NCBI GenBank assembly: GCA_012837835.1
Contig: DUQK01000020.1
Span: 1-64,000, forward strand
Source: Christensenellaceae bacterium
Lineage (GTDB): Bacteria; Bacillota; Clostridia; Christensenellales; Aristaeellaceae
Direction: 5' to 3'
Length of the DNA: 64,000 bases
Shown here: piece by piece, positions 1 to 8,219 of the stretch
How the letters are laid out: the number at the start of each line of letters is the position of its first letter
Position numbering within the stretch: position 1 is the first letter of the stretch
Program-made: the position numbers and the translations under genes
The notes under the pieces: model-generated
The model's input: the letters and a program-made list of their open reading frames with translations, nothing else
What the model was told of the DNA's origin: nothing
Database searches by the model: none

Positions 1-1
1 A

Positions 2-61
2 GGATTTGCAAAAGTTCAAGCTGAACTAAGCGAAATGTTTGAAAAAACCGCTTCCCCCTAG
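2..61 (+). CDS. C-terminal end of an upstream gene (partial, tentative)
   Basis: An open frame enters the window from the left and ends at the TAG at 59-61. The visible tail includes KVQAELSEMFEK, an amphipathic helix of the kind often found at the end of family 1 sugar-binding proteins. The stop codon lies inside the palindrome at 50-69. Nineteen codons are too few to prove coding, so the identity is a guess from style and context (sugar island, two-component pair next door). Confidence 0.35.
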   Translation, partial: GFAKVQAELSEMFEKTASP

Positions 62-69
62 GGGGAAGC
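50..69. terminator. 20-base perfect palindrome, possible terminator
   Basis: GCTTCCCCCTAGGGGGAAGC is its own reverse complement and contains the stop codon of the putative upstream gene. It is preceded by six A residues, so as a terminator with a U-tract it would work best on the minus strand. On the plus strand it can only be called a stable stem just upstream of the promoter at 115-144. Confidence 0.4.
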
Positions 70-114
70 AGCTGATGGCTTAACAATATTTACAAGATTG
101 GTTACACAAAACTA

Positions 115-144
115 TTGACACTACCTAAGCATTCGTGGTATGAT
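115..144 (+). promoter_or_regulatory. Promoter of the two-component pair
   Basis: A consensus -35 TTGACA (115-120), an 18-base spacer and TATGAT (139-144) precede the response regulator start at 198. Bases 88-125, upstream of and including the -35, recur almost unchanged at 35159-35196, and the 11-mer TTGACACTACC recurs a third time in the promoter of the operon starting at 45942. Confidence 0.7.
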
Positions 145-197
145 TTATATGTGTTTCACGTTGAAAATCTAACTTCTACAAAAAGAAAAGGAGTTTT

Positions 198-1703
198 ATG
201 AATCTAAAAGTCATTATAGTAGAAGATAATCCTTTGACCGTGCGTTCGTTGGTGGAAACGATTGACTGGTCTGCGTTGGGTTGCTATATTGCAGGAACAG
301 CCTATGACGGAGAGTCGGGACGTAAACTCATATTGTCAGAAAAACCGGATATTCTTCTTACTGATATACGTATGCCTCAAAGTAATGGTTTAGAGATGTT
401 GGAGGCGGTGCGTGACGAGGTATCGGAGTGCAAGGTCATTGTTATTACTGGTTATGAAGAGTTTCAATACGCGGTCATGGCTGTCAAGTTATCTGTGTTT
501 GATTATTTACTTAAGCCCGTGGATAATGAGGAGGTTATACAGACAGTGGAACGTGCCGTGAGTGTAATACGTCAGGATAGGGAACTGGATTTTGCGCTTG
601 TACAAGCGCAGACAGCACGTCGCAGGGCTAAGCTTTTATCATTGCTTGTCAATCCTGCTCAGCGTAAGCAGGATGTATCGACCATTCTTGATGGAATAGA
701 TATTCATTTTGAAGCTTATTATGTTATAACCATTCAAAAACCGAATGGCCGCATTTTTACTCAGGAAAACCTGAATCAGCTGAATAATATACTTTCCTCT
801 ACTTATAGGGTGACGGTTTTTTTGCTCTATGATACGATAATTGCATTGATGATGTTGGATGATAGATTGGAACGATGGAAAGAGGATTGTGAAATCATGA
901 TTGACAAAATTTGTGAATCCTCTATCGATACCTTGCGTATGGGTGTGAGCGAACTGAGTTATTCTTTACATACGCTCAATCAAGCCTATCACCAGTCTCG
1001 TGAAGCTTTGTGGAGCGCTGCCTTAGGTCAGCAAATGAACCATGCAGTATATTACTGTAAGGATGGTAGTCATATGTGTTTTGAGGCTGGAAGTGACGTT
1101 AATCGTCAGATAGATATGTTGGTTGCGCAATCAAACTTAAGTGATGATTTTGCTCATAAGGCTGCTGAGACTATTTATGCTCTAAGTGGTCAGCAGTTTA
1201 GTCGTCTGAGAGCAATGGTGGCACTGTACGCTATGGCGCTGTGCAACCGTCATAATATTCCATTCACTACAAAAATAGACACCGTAATGAGTGATTTGTG
1301 GGATGTTTCAGATTTGGAGGATACTAGATGTAGATTGGTAAACCTAAATCAGGCGCTGCGTGTACAGCAGTCAAGTTACTCTTTACTAACCCGTAGTGCG
1401 TTGCAATACATTAGCCTGCATGCAACTAAAGGTTTGCAATTAAGTGATGTGGCAGAAGAATTGCACGTTTCAACTAGCCATCTCTCTTCTATTATTCGTA
1501 AGGAGACAGGGATTACTTTCAATGAACATTTAACTGAGGGTAAAATGACTGTTGCCCGTGCCATGCTTAGTGATCCGCGTGTGTTGGTGGAGGAAATAGC
1601 CTACGCTGTCGGATATAAAAACTATATTTCTTTCTATAATGCGTTTAAGCGTACCCAGCATATGACGCCGACCGAATACCGTAACAAGTTGGCTTTGTCA
1701 TGA
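198..1703 (+). CDS. Two-component response regulator, AraC-type (YesN-like)
   Basis: Receiver domain at residues 1-120 with the acidic pocket E9-D10, phosphoacceptor D56 in LLTDIRMP, T84 and K106. A poorly conserved linker follows, and an AraC/XylS DNA-binding domain with two helix-turn-helix motifs fills about residues 400-495 (AEELHVSTSHLSS, then EIAYAVGYKNYISF). This is the YesN architecture, which activates carbohydrate uptake and breakdown genes in Bacillota. AAAAGGAG precedes the ATG. The stop overlaps the start of the sensor kinase (ATGA), so the two are translationally coupled. The likely targets are the neighbouring sugar genes. The family call is firm; the signal and regulon are unknown. 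Confidence 0.93.
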   Translation: MNLKVIIVEDNPLTVRSLVETIDWSALGCYIAGTAYDGESGRKLILSEKPDILLTDIRMPQSNGLEMLEAVRDEVSECKVIVITGYEEFQYAVMAVKLSVFDYLLKPVDNEEVIQTVERAVSVIRQDRELDFALVQAQTARRRAKLLSLLVNPAQRKQDVSTILDGIDIHFEAYYVITIQKPNGRIFTQENLNQLNNILSSTYRVTVFLLYDTIIALMMLDDRLERWKEDCEIMIDKICESSIDTLRMGVSELSYSLHTLNQAYHQSREALWSAALGQQMNHAVYYCKDGSHMCFEAGSDVNRQIDMLVAQSNLSDDFAHKAAETIYALSGQQFSRLRAMVALYAMALCNRHNIPFTTKIDTVMSDLWDVSDLEDTRCRLVNLNQALRVQQSSYSLLTRSALQYISLHATKGLQLSDVAEELHVSTSHLSSIIRKETGITFNEHLTEGKMTVARAMLSDPRVLVEEIAYAVGYKNYISFYNAFKRTQHMTPTEYRNKLALS

Positions 1704-3466
1704 GAACGTGGCGTAATCTTTCTTTTCGTATTAAAATGGTGCTGGTTTTTTCAGCGACGATAATTATTACGTTGATAATTGCCACCACGGTACATACGGT
1801 GCAGTTTTTTAGCTATTCCTATCACAATATGATGGGGTATATGCAGCTACTGACAGAGCAGACTCTGTTGAACTATGAGATAGAGATGGAGGCTATTGCT
1901 CAGCGGTTGATATCCCAGCTTATCAACCGCCAAATTCCCACCCATATGTACAAGCTGCTTCACTTCGAACAAGGTACAGAAAGATATTACCGTCAGGTTC
2001 GTGCACTCACAGACGCACTTAACCAGATGATAAATATACATAGTGGTTATGACAATGTGTATTTAAGGCTTACGAACGGACAGTCTTATAGCAATGCACA
2101 TTTTGATAGTCATTTTGCTGTTGTAGCGGATGAGCTGCTAAGTCAGCACTATGGCGAAAAGGCCTATGGTGCTGCAAGCTGGATTCGTACAGAAGATGGA
2201 GAAATATACCTGCTTCGTGATGCATATAATCAGTTTCCATTCCAGTATGTAGGCAAGGTGGTTGTCAGAATACGATCTGCGGATCTGTCAAGTTTGACAG
2301 ACTACAGCGATGACTTTGAGTCTGCTGTGGTTCTGCTTGATGAAGATGGTAAAGCCGTTGCAATGACAGGTGCAGCAGTTGAGGGAATGTTAGAGGGTGC
2401 TGAGATGGTTTATGCACAGAGCGCTTCCAGCTGGAAATTCAACCAGAATTATTCCGTAATCTATGTTAAGGGTGAAAACTGGACTGCAGTAGGACTAATG
2501 CCGCAATCTATTCCAAAGAGTATGCTCAGAAGCGCTATATATACCAGTTTGATAATAGCTCTAATATGTGCTGTTTTTGGCACTCTGTTAGTGGCGCTTG
2601 TTACCCGATCAATGACTCGGCGCATACAGCAGCTTGTACATTTTATGGATAAGGTTTCAGCGGGCAATCTGGATATGATTGTTCCGGTGGAAAGCCAGGA
2701 TGAAATCGGTCAACTGTCTGTTCATTTTAACACTGTGGTAGGTAAGATAAGTGAACTGATGGTTCGCGTGGTAGAAGAGGCAAACCAAAAAAATCGCGCA
2801 GAGTACGAAATGTTAAAATATAAATATCACTCGCTCCAGTCTCAAATTAATCCACATTTCATATACAATGCGCTTGAGGTTGTAAACGCTTTGGGTAAGC
2901 TAAGCGGTCAACAACAGATTTGTGAGGTTGTGAGCAATATTTCAACCTTTTTTAGATACAATATGCGTAATATGCAAAAACATTTTATAACCGTACAAGA
3001 GGAATTTGAAAGTCTAAAACAGTATGCGAGCATTTATTGTCACATATATGGCGATATTCTTTCTACACCATTTACAATTGAGAGTAATGTACAACAGGCG
3101 TTGATTCCCACAATGATTCTTCAACCCATACTGGAAAACGCGCTGACACATGGCATTAGTGCAGAAAAGGCTGTGGTATCGCTCAAGGCATTTATGGCGG
3201 AGAGTGGGCAGCTCTGTTTACAGGTCAGGGACAATGGTCAGGGGATTGCACCTGAGGTTATTGAGCGGATTTCCAACGGAGAAAACGAAGTGTCCGCCGA
3301 AAATACTCACGCCAAATCTAGTGTGGGTATGCGTAATGTTTATGATCGTCTCAAGCTTATATATGGTGAACATATGATTTTTGATGTTAAAAGTCGATTG
3401 AACGAAGGTACCCTAGTGTCAATTATAGTTCCCCTAATCTTTGATGAAAAAGAACTAAATCTGTAG
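1700..3466 (+). CDS. Sensor histidine kinase, YesM-like
   Basis: Membrane sensor partner of the upstream AraC-type regulator, overlapping it by four bases. Membrane segments lie at about 13-36 and 278-302 and enclose an extracytoplasmic sensing region of about 240 residues. A HAMP segment (303-355) and a coiled linker follow, then the His_kinase motif NPHFIYN (384-390) with the phosphorylated H386. A C-terminal HATPase domain shows an N box (LENALTHGI) and a G box (DNGQGI). The length of 588 aa is typical of the YesM family. It presumably senses an extracellular sugar or a binding protein loaded with one. It ends 12 bases from the convergent ThuA-like gene. Confidence 0.93.
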   Translation: MRTWRNLSFRIKMVLVFSATIIITLIIATTVHTVQFFSYSYHNMMGYMQLLTEQTLLNYEIEMEAIAQRLISQLINRQIPTHMYKLLHFEQGTERYYRQVRALTDALNQMINIHSGYDNVYLRLTNGQSYSNAHFDSHFAVVADELLSQHYGEKAYGAASWIRTEDGEIYLLRDAYNQFPFQYVGKVVVRIRSADLSSLTDYSDDFESAVVLLDEDGKAVAMTGAAVEGMLEGAEMVYAQSASSWKFNQNYSVIYVKGENWTAVGLMPQSIPKSMLRSAIYTSLIIALICAVFGTLLVALVTRSMTRRIQQLVHFMDKVSAGNLDMIVPVESQDEIGQLSVHFNTVVGKISELMVRVVEEANQKNRAEYEMLKYKYHSLQSQINPHFIYNALEVVNALGKLSGQQQICEVVSNISTFFRYNMRNMQKHFITVQEEFESLKQYASIYCHIYGDILSTPFTIESNVQQALIPTMILQPILENALTHGISAEKAVVSLKAFMAESGQLCLQVRDNGQGIAPEVIERISNGENEVSAENTHAKSSVGMRNVYDRLKLIYGEHMIFDVKSRLNEGTLVSIIVPLIFDEKELNL

Positions 3467-3477
3467 CTAACTGGCTT

Positions 3478-4203
3478 TTATTCTATGAACCCAGATTCTC
3501 TTGCCCAGTTCGGCCAACCGATACGTTTATTGCCGGTGTGGACCCAACGAACCGCATTTATTAGAATCTGACGGACTTCTGATTGATAGTATACGGGATA
3601 AGTTTCGTGACCGGAAGAAAAATAAAATATTCGACCCAAGCCGCGGTACCAGCAGCATCCGCTGCGCAGCACTTCTCCGCCCTGTGAAGTGGTAAGGAAC
3701 ACTTGTTCATCAGGCTGAGGGATTTCAAAGTATTCGCCATAGGTTTCATCTTTTGGTATGATAAAGTATTCTTTCTCTAGACCCTGCGCAATGGGATGTG
3801 CCGGATTAACTGTCCATACGCGTTGCCATTCATCTGCTTCTCGCCATCGTAGGCATTGGGTGCGTGTGCCCATTAGACGGGAGAATATTTTACTTGCATG
3901 GGAGGAATGTAAAAGCAAAAGCCCCATGCCTTCAAGCACGCGTTTTTGCATAGCGGCAACACGGTCATCTGCAATATCACGCCAGTGTTTATGGCTAAAG
4001 TATACCAGAACATTTGTCCAATCGAGATCCTCATCAGTGAGGCCTTGGCCCGTGTCCTGCATAACTCGGGTGCGCACCAAAAAATCTGGCTGCGTAACAA
4101 ACAGTTCACCTAGAGCGCCATGGATGCCATTAGGATAGATCCGTCTTTCTGCTTCCACAGCCTCGGGTAGAGGTTTGTTTTCATACCAAACTAAAACATT
4201 CAT
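3478..4203 (-). CDS. ThuA-like domain protein
   Basis: A 241-residue protein matching the ThuA family, which has a class I glutamine-amidotransferase-like fold without amidotransferase activity. It begins MNVLVWYEN and carries HPIAQGL and GRIFYFSSGHE, both typical of the family. ThuA proteins travel with Gfo/Idh/MocA dehydrogenases in pathways that handle 3-keto sugars and glycosides. Here the start overlaps the stop of such a dehydrogenase (ATGA), so the two form one transcript. The exact reaction cannot be read from sequence. Codon style matches the island rather than the grd region. Confidence 0.85.
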   Translation of the reverse strand: MNVLVWYENKPLPEAVEAERRIYPNGIHGALGELFVTQPDFLVRTRVMQDTGQGLTDEDLDWTNVLVYFSHKHWRDIADDRVAAMQKRVLEGMGLLLLHSSHASKIFSRLMGTRTQCLRWREADEWQRVWTVNPAHPIAQGLEKEYFIIPKDETYGEYFEIPQPDEQVFLTTSQGGEVLRSGCCWYRGLGRIFYFSSGHETYPVYYQSEVRQILINAVRWVHTGNKRIGWPNWARESGFIE

Positions 4204-5309
4204 AGTTGTTCCACCTCCACCCAGCAGCGCTCACGCGAGGAGCGGATGCATGCTTCTACAAATGCCATGCCGTGGAAACCATCCTCGAAAGTGCAGTATG
4301 GAACTTCCTTGCTGCCAAAGGAACCGTCTATGATTGAGGAATAATATGCCTGTACGGAATTGCGCAAGGCATCCGACCATCCCATTACATGCCCCATAGG
4401 GGTTGTTACATAGGGTATAACCTCTTTTTGGCAGGTGCGAGAATTCATATATAAGGTTTCATATCCAATTCCCTTGCGACCAATGACAAGCCTATCCGGT
4501 TCCTCTTGTGCCCATTCCATACCATAGCCATCGCACCAAAGGTTGAGGCGAAGGTCGTTTTTGTGACCGTTGGCAGCTTTACTTACAACAAACTGTCCTG
4601 GTGTACCATCGGCAAAGCGAAGCATAATAAACGCCGTATCCTCAGTATTCATTTCATGTGTGTCACCCTGAGCATCCGTGCGGATGGGGAAATGTGTATG
4701 CAGGTCAGCCATTATTTCCTTGACGGGCTGACCTAAAACAAAGCAGGCGGTATCCACCCAATGAATACCGATATCGTTAATAGTGCGCGCAATGCCGGTA
4801 TTGAGCATTTTTTTACTCCAGTCGGTTGCCTGCGATGCAGATTCTTGAAGATAGCAGCCAGTAACCATGAGCGGGCGTCCCGCCATGCCCTTTTGCAGAC
4901 GTGCGCGCATTTCCTGTACAGCAGCATTCATACGGTACTGATGGTTGACACCTGCAGCTATGCCGCATTTGCTAGCCAGTAGCGTAATATCGCGGGCAGC
5001 AGCTGCGGAGATGCTAAGCGGCTTTTCGCTGTAAACATGTTTGCCACGTAGTATTGCTGCACGGTTGATCTCATCGTGTAGAGCATGTTGTGTGCAATTG
5101 TGAATGACATCGATTTCTGTATCATCAATCAGATCTTGCCAATTGGTATAGCTTTTGGGAACAGCCAATTGTTTGCAGACCAGCTCAACTGTAGCTGCCT
5201 TATGGTCACACAGGGCAACAACTTCCGCTTGAGGAACACGGCGTATTGCATCCACGTGCTGTGGTCCGATGAACCCTAAACCAATCACGCCTGCGCGTAG
5301 CTTTTTCAT
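4200..5309 (-). CDS. Gfo/Idh/MocA family NAD(P)-dependent oxidoreductase
   Basis: N-terminal Rossmann domain (GVIGLGFIGPQHVDAI) and the family motif SEKPLS, where the Lys is catalytic, followed by the C-terminal substrate domain. The protein is 369 aa from the start chosen here. The ATG at 5309 is preferred over the longer frame from 5339 because AAGGAGAA lies directly upstream of it and the Rossmann strand begins a few residues later. Such enzymes oxidise a sugar or glycoside hydroxyl, often at C3. First gene of a two-gene unit with the ThuA-like protein and divergent from the two epimerase-like genes, which suggests keto-sugar interconversion. Confidence 0.9.
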   Translation of the reverse strand: MKKLRAGVIGLGFIGPQHVDAIRRVPQAEVVALCDHKAATVELVCKQLAVPKSYTNWQDLIDDTEIDVIHNCTQHALHDEINRAAILRGKHVYSEKPLSISAAAARDITLLASKCGIAAGVNHQYRMNAAVQEMRARLQKGMAGRPLMVTGCYLQESASQATDWSKKMLNTGIARTINDIGIHWVDTACFVLGQPVKEIMADLHTHFPIRTDAQGDTHEMNTEDTAFIMLRFADGTPGQFVVSKAANGHKNDLRLNLWCDGYGMEWAQEEPDRLVIGRKGIGYETLYMNSRTCQKEVIPYVTTPMGHVMGWSDALRNSVQAYYSSIIDGSFGSKEVPYCTFEDGFHGMAFVEACIRSSRERCWVEVEQL

Positions 5310-5369
5310 AATAATTCTCCTTTTCATTTTTAATATCATATAGTTAGAAGACGATTTCTTTACGTTGAT

Positions 5370-5399
5370 ATTATATATAAATCAGCACTGAGGATGCAA
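5370..5399 (-). promoter_or_regulatory. Promoter of the oxidoreductase-ThuA unit
   Basis: On the minus strand: -35 TTGCAT (5399-5394), 18-base spacer, -10 TATAAT (5375-5370), about 60 bases before the start codon. It lies back to back with the plus-strand promoter at 5451-5479, so the 260-base intergenic region is a divergent control region. Confidence 0.6.
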
Positions 5400-5450
5400 T
5401 ATATCAATCTATTGAATTTCTTTATTAATTTAATTTCTTTGCTTTAAAGC

Positions 5451-5479
5451 TTGCTTTTCTGGTGTTGTTTCAATATAAT
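5451..5479 (+). promoter_or_regulatory. Promoter of the epimerase-like gene pair
   Basis: TTGCTT (5451-5456), 17-base spacer and a consensus TATAAT (5474-5479), about 93 bases before the GTG start at 5573. Confidence 0.65.
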
Positions 5480-5572
5480 CACGGGCAATGAAATAGATTT
5501 AACAAGATTTCTAGAGGCTGCCCAATTTAAAAGTGTGGAAACGGACTTTATTGAAGAAAGAAGTGTTGCTTT

Positions 5573-6436
5573 GTGAATCCAATAGGTATTTATTATGCAT
5601 TCCTAGCTACGAGCGATACGGTGGACTGGTGTGATTGTCTGGAGCGAGCTGCTCTAGCAAAGGCAGATATTTTGGAGGTGTCTGCACCTAAGCTGCATAT
5701 GATTCCATCCGCTGAACGTAAGCATATTGTTGATTATGCAAGCGAATTAAACTTAGAACTTACAATGGCGTGTGCACTTAGGCAGGATGCAGATGTTTCA
5801 TCTGCTGATACAGTAATACACCGTGCAGGGGTAGATTTACTCAAGCGTGATATCGACTTGGCTGCCGAAATGAACGTTGGAGTTATTGGAGGTATAATTA
5901 CTGGCGTATCGAAGTGTTTTCCTGATGGTATTGAATATGAGAGAGAACAAGTGTTGGAAAATAGTGTACGCGGTCTTAAGGCGGTGGCGGAGCATGCGGG
6001 TGCATGTGGAGTTGTATTGGGACTAGAGGTAGCAAATCGTTTTGAAACCCCGCTAGTGAATACTGCACAGGAGGCACTGCGCGTAGTTGATGCGATTGAT
6101 CATCCTTCAATTGGTGTGCATCTAGATACTTTTCATATGAATATAGAGGAGGCGAATTCCGCTAAAGCTATCCGTTTAGCAGGAAATAAGCTTGTCCATT
6201 TTCATGCATGCGAGAACAATCGTGCCTTGCCCGGTCAAGGGCAAATACCGTGGAATGAGATATTTACAGCGCTCAATGAAATTAATTATTCAGGCAGGAT
6301 AGTTATAGAATCATTGTCGGGTCCTTATGGTACTGTAGCATCTAGACTCAATATATGGAGAAGACTAAGCGAAAATGCAGATGAAGAACTTGCACAATCT
6401 ATCGCTATGCTTAGAAGAGGAATGGAGGCGAGTTAA
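5573..6436 (+). CDS. Sugar 3-epimerase-like TIM-barrel protein
   Basis: A 287-residue protein of the AP-endonuclease-2/xylose-isomerase-like TIM-barrel superfamily, close to the D-tagatose/D-psicose 3-epimerase group. The four metal ligands of that group can be placed: E152 (GLEVANRFE), D185 (HLDTFHMN), H211 (VHFHACENN) and E246 (IVIESL). LDTFHMNIEE and GQGQIPW are hallmark segments. It starts with GTG at 5573 after a weak ribosome site. Its TAA overlaps the ATG of the next isomerase by one base. Role inferred: epimerising a ketose or keto-glycoside made by the divergent dehydrogenase. Confidence 0.85.
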   Translation: MNPIGIYYAFLATSDTVDWCDCLERAALAKADILEVSAPKLHMIPSAERKHIVDYASELNLELTMACALRQDADVSSADTVIHRAGVDLLKRDIDLAAEMNVGVIGGIITGVSKCFPDGIEYEREQVLENSVRGLKAVAEHAGACGVVLGLEVANRFETPLVNTAQEALRVVDAIDHPSIGVHLDTFHMNIEEANSAKAIRLAGNKLVHFHACENNRALPGQGQIPWNEIFTALNEINYSGRIVIESLSGPYGTVASRLNIWRRLSENADEELAQSIAMLRRGMEAS

Positions 6437-7419
6437 TGGCGTTTGAGAATTATTCTTTTATTGCGGGTTCCATGTGCCAGAGTGGCGACCGTTTTTTGCG
6501 TTCAGGCTATAAAGAGGAAACTCTTTCACTGCCTTACGTAATAAGTGAAATGGGTAGGCGTGGGGAAGCCCGTGGTGTAGAGTTACATCACCGTGGTAAC
6601 GAAACGGATGCTGATCTAGCGATGTTAGAACAGACTATGGTTGAAGCTAAGCTACAGCTCACATTTTTAAACACCTGGACATATGGTGAGCGTAAGTGGC
6701 GGTTTGGATCGCTTTCCGCAGCGGATACGCAAGTGCGCCGAGAGGCGCTTGAGCGATGTAAACAGACGGTAGATGTGGCACGTAGGTTCAAGGCGCATGG
6801 TGTGAACTTGTGGCTGGGGCAGGATGGATTTGACTACGCTTTTCAGGTGGATTACCGTGCTCAATGGAAGGCGTTGGTAGAGAGTATTAAGGAACTCTGC
6901 GATTACTCAGAGGGTATGCCCATTAGCGTGGAGCCTAAACCTCGTGAGCCGCGCAACCGTTCCCTGATTGATAATGTTCAGACAGCATTGCTACTACGTT
7001 TGGAAAGCGGCTGTGACAATTTGGGCGTGACAATAGATACAGGTCATGTTATCTGTGGTGGACAGGGATTGGGCGGAAGCATTGAGGCTGTTATGCGTCA
7101 TGGTTGTCTATACAACTTGCATTCCAATGATAATTATGGTCTTTGGGATGATGATTTGATTATAGGCTCCGTGCGCCTTATGGAACATTTAGAAACTTTT
7201 TACTTGATTAAAAAGTATAGATATGAGGGATTCATTTCTGTAGATATTTTTCCCTATCGTGAGGATGCGTTTGATGCGGTATGCGAAAGCATACGTATGA
7301 TGCGCGCCTATGACGGTGTTATTGAAAAGCTGGGTGTAGAGAAGATAGATGCACTGATTGCCAAAGGTGATGTTCCGGCAACGCTTGCGGAAATACGAAA
7401 AGCAGTATTTATATCTTGA
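6436..7419 (+). CDS. Sugar phosphate isomerase/epimerase family TIM-barrel protein
   Basis: A 327-residue xylose-isomerase-like TIM barrel, different in sequence from its upstream neighbour. Probable metal ligands are E166 (SVEPKPREP), D201 and H204 (TIDTGH), H229 (LHSNDN) and D269 (SVDIFP). It starts at the ATG overlapping the previous stop (TAATG), so the pair is coupled. Substrate unknown. Enzymes of this kind occur with Gfo dehydrogenases and ThuA proteins in 3-keto-sugar pathways, where they epimerise or eliminate. Last gene of the first island. Confidence 0.82.
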   Translation: MAFENYSFIAGSMCQSGDRFLRSGYKEETLSLPYVISEMGRRGEARGVELHHRGNETDADLAMLEQTMVEAKLQLTFLNTWTYGERKWRFGSLSAADTQVRREALERCKQTVDVARRFKAHGVNLWLGQDGFDYAFQVDYRAQWKALVESIKELCDYSEGMPISVEPKPREPRNRSLIDNVQTALLLRLESGCDNLGVTIDTGHVICGGQGLGGSIEAVMRHGCLYNLHSNDNYGLWDDDLIIGSVRLMEHLETFYLIKKYRYEGFISVDIFPYREDAFDAVCESIRMMRAYDGVIEKLGVEKIDALIAKGDVPATLAEIRKAVFIS

Positions 7420-7814
7420 AAGTGTAGTCGCTTTTGTCTGTTCTAATTAATTAGCAAGGTGATATGAGATTTACAAGATTGATATGCGAGTAAACCTTTA
7501 GAGTGAAGTGTTTATTGATATCAATAGTGTTGAAATAAAATTGTATAGCATATTAGAGCTTTTAGAAATCGTAAGGTTTTCTATAATGTGTTGGCGTTGC
7601 CTCCAAAATACACTTTCAGTGAGCATGACAGTTTTTCTTTTTTATATAGTTTTATTTATACTTATATTTCATTAGAAAAAGGATGATTTTTTTGTGGTGA
7701 TACTTATCAAGCAAATCGCCTTTTATAAATTGTTTTTACTTGTGTTTTTGTATAAGTTAATGTATCATAACGATGGAGATAAAATATTGTATTTAGTGGC
7801 GGAGGAGGGCAGCG
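7420..7814. other. AT-rich intergenic boundary before the grd operon
   Basis: About 395 bases with no convincing gene. A weak promoter-like pair, TTGTGT (7740-7745), 17-base spacer, TATCAT (7763-7768), could drive the grd operon. The 12-mer TTTACAAGATTG at 7470-7481 also occurs in the promoter region at 89-100. I see no glycine riboswitch-like structure, which one might look for here. The codon style changes across this gap. Confidence 0.5.
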
Positions 7815-8219
7815 GTGCTGATAGTAAGCAATAACCCCATGGTAGAGGCTGCTTTTGGCGACAGTTGCGTATTTATTGATGGCAGGGCTTTAGATGTGCT
7901 TATTTATGTGCGGGATATGCTGCATAAAGGGCATAAATTATTAAGCCACCCGCTTGCGGGTTCTGTTAAACCCTATGAAAGCCCTATACGTTCTGTATGC
8001 GTGAGCAAAGATAAGGGAGCATACGACATGCAGTCGATATTGCTTATGGAAAACGCTATAGATAGGTATAAAACCCTTCCTCAGAGGAACTTTATCGAAA
8101 ACCATAACGAGGATTTTCAGCTCATAGATTTAAGCCTTATACAGTCTGCGGTGGAAAGCCGCTTTCAGGATAGAGATTATTTAACAACACAATCAGGAGG
8201 TGCGATGTATGAAACTTGA
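7815..8219 (+). CDS. grdX: GrdX family protein
   Basis: A 134-residue protein beginning MLIVSNNPMV, the typical start of GrdX, a small protein of unknown function found at the head of glycine and betaine reductase operons. It starts with GTG at 7815 behind GGAGGAGGG. Its end overlaps the grdE start by 11 bases. The family call rests on sequence style and on its place directly before grdE and grdB. Confidence 0.85.
   Translation: MLIVSNNPMVEAAFGDSCVFIDGRALDVLIYVRDMLHKGHKLLSHPLAGSVKPYESPIRSVCVSKDKGAYDMQSILLMENAIDRYKTLPQRNFIENHNEDFQLIDLSLIQSAVESRFQDRDYLTTQSGGAMYET

Noticed and set aside
7420..7814. A glycine riboswitch controlling the grd operon
   Set aside because: Looked for because it would make biological sense, but I see no paired structure or conserved purine-rich core of that class in this AT-rich stretch.
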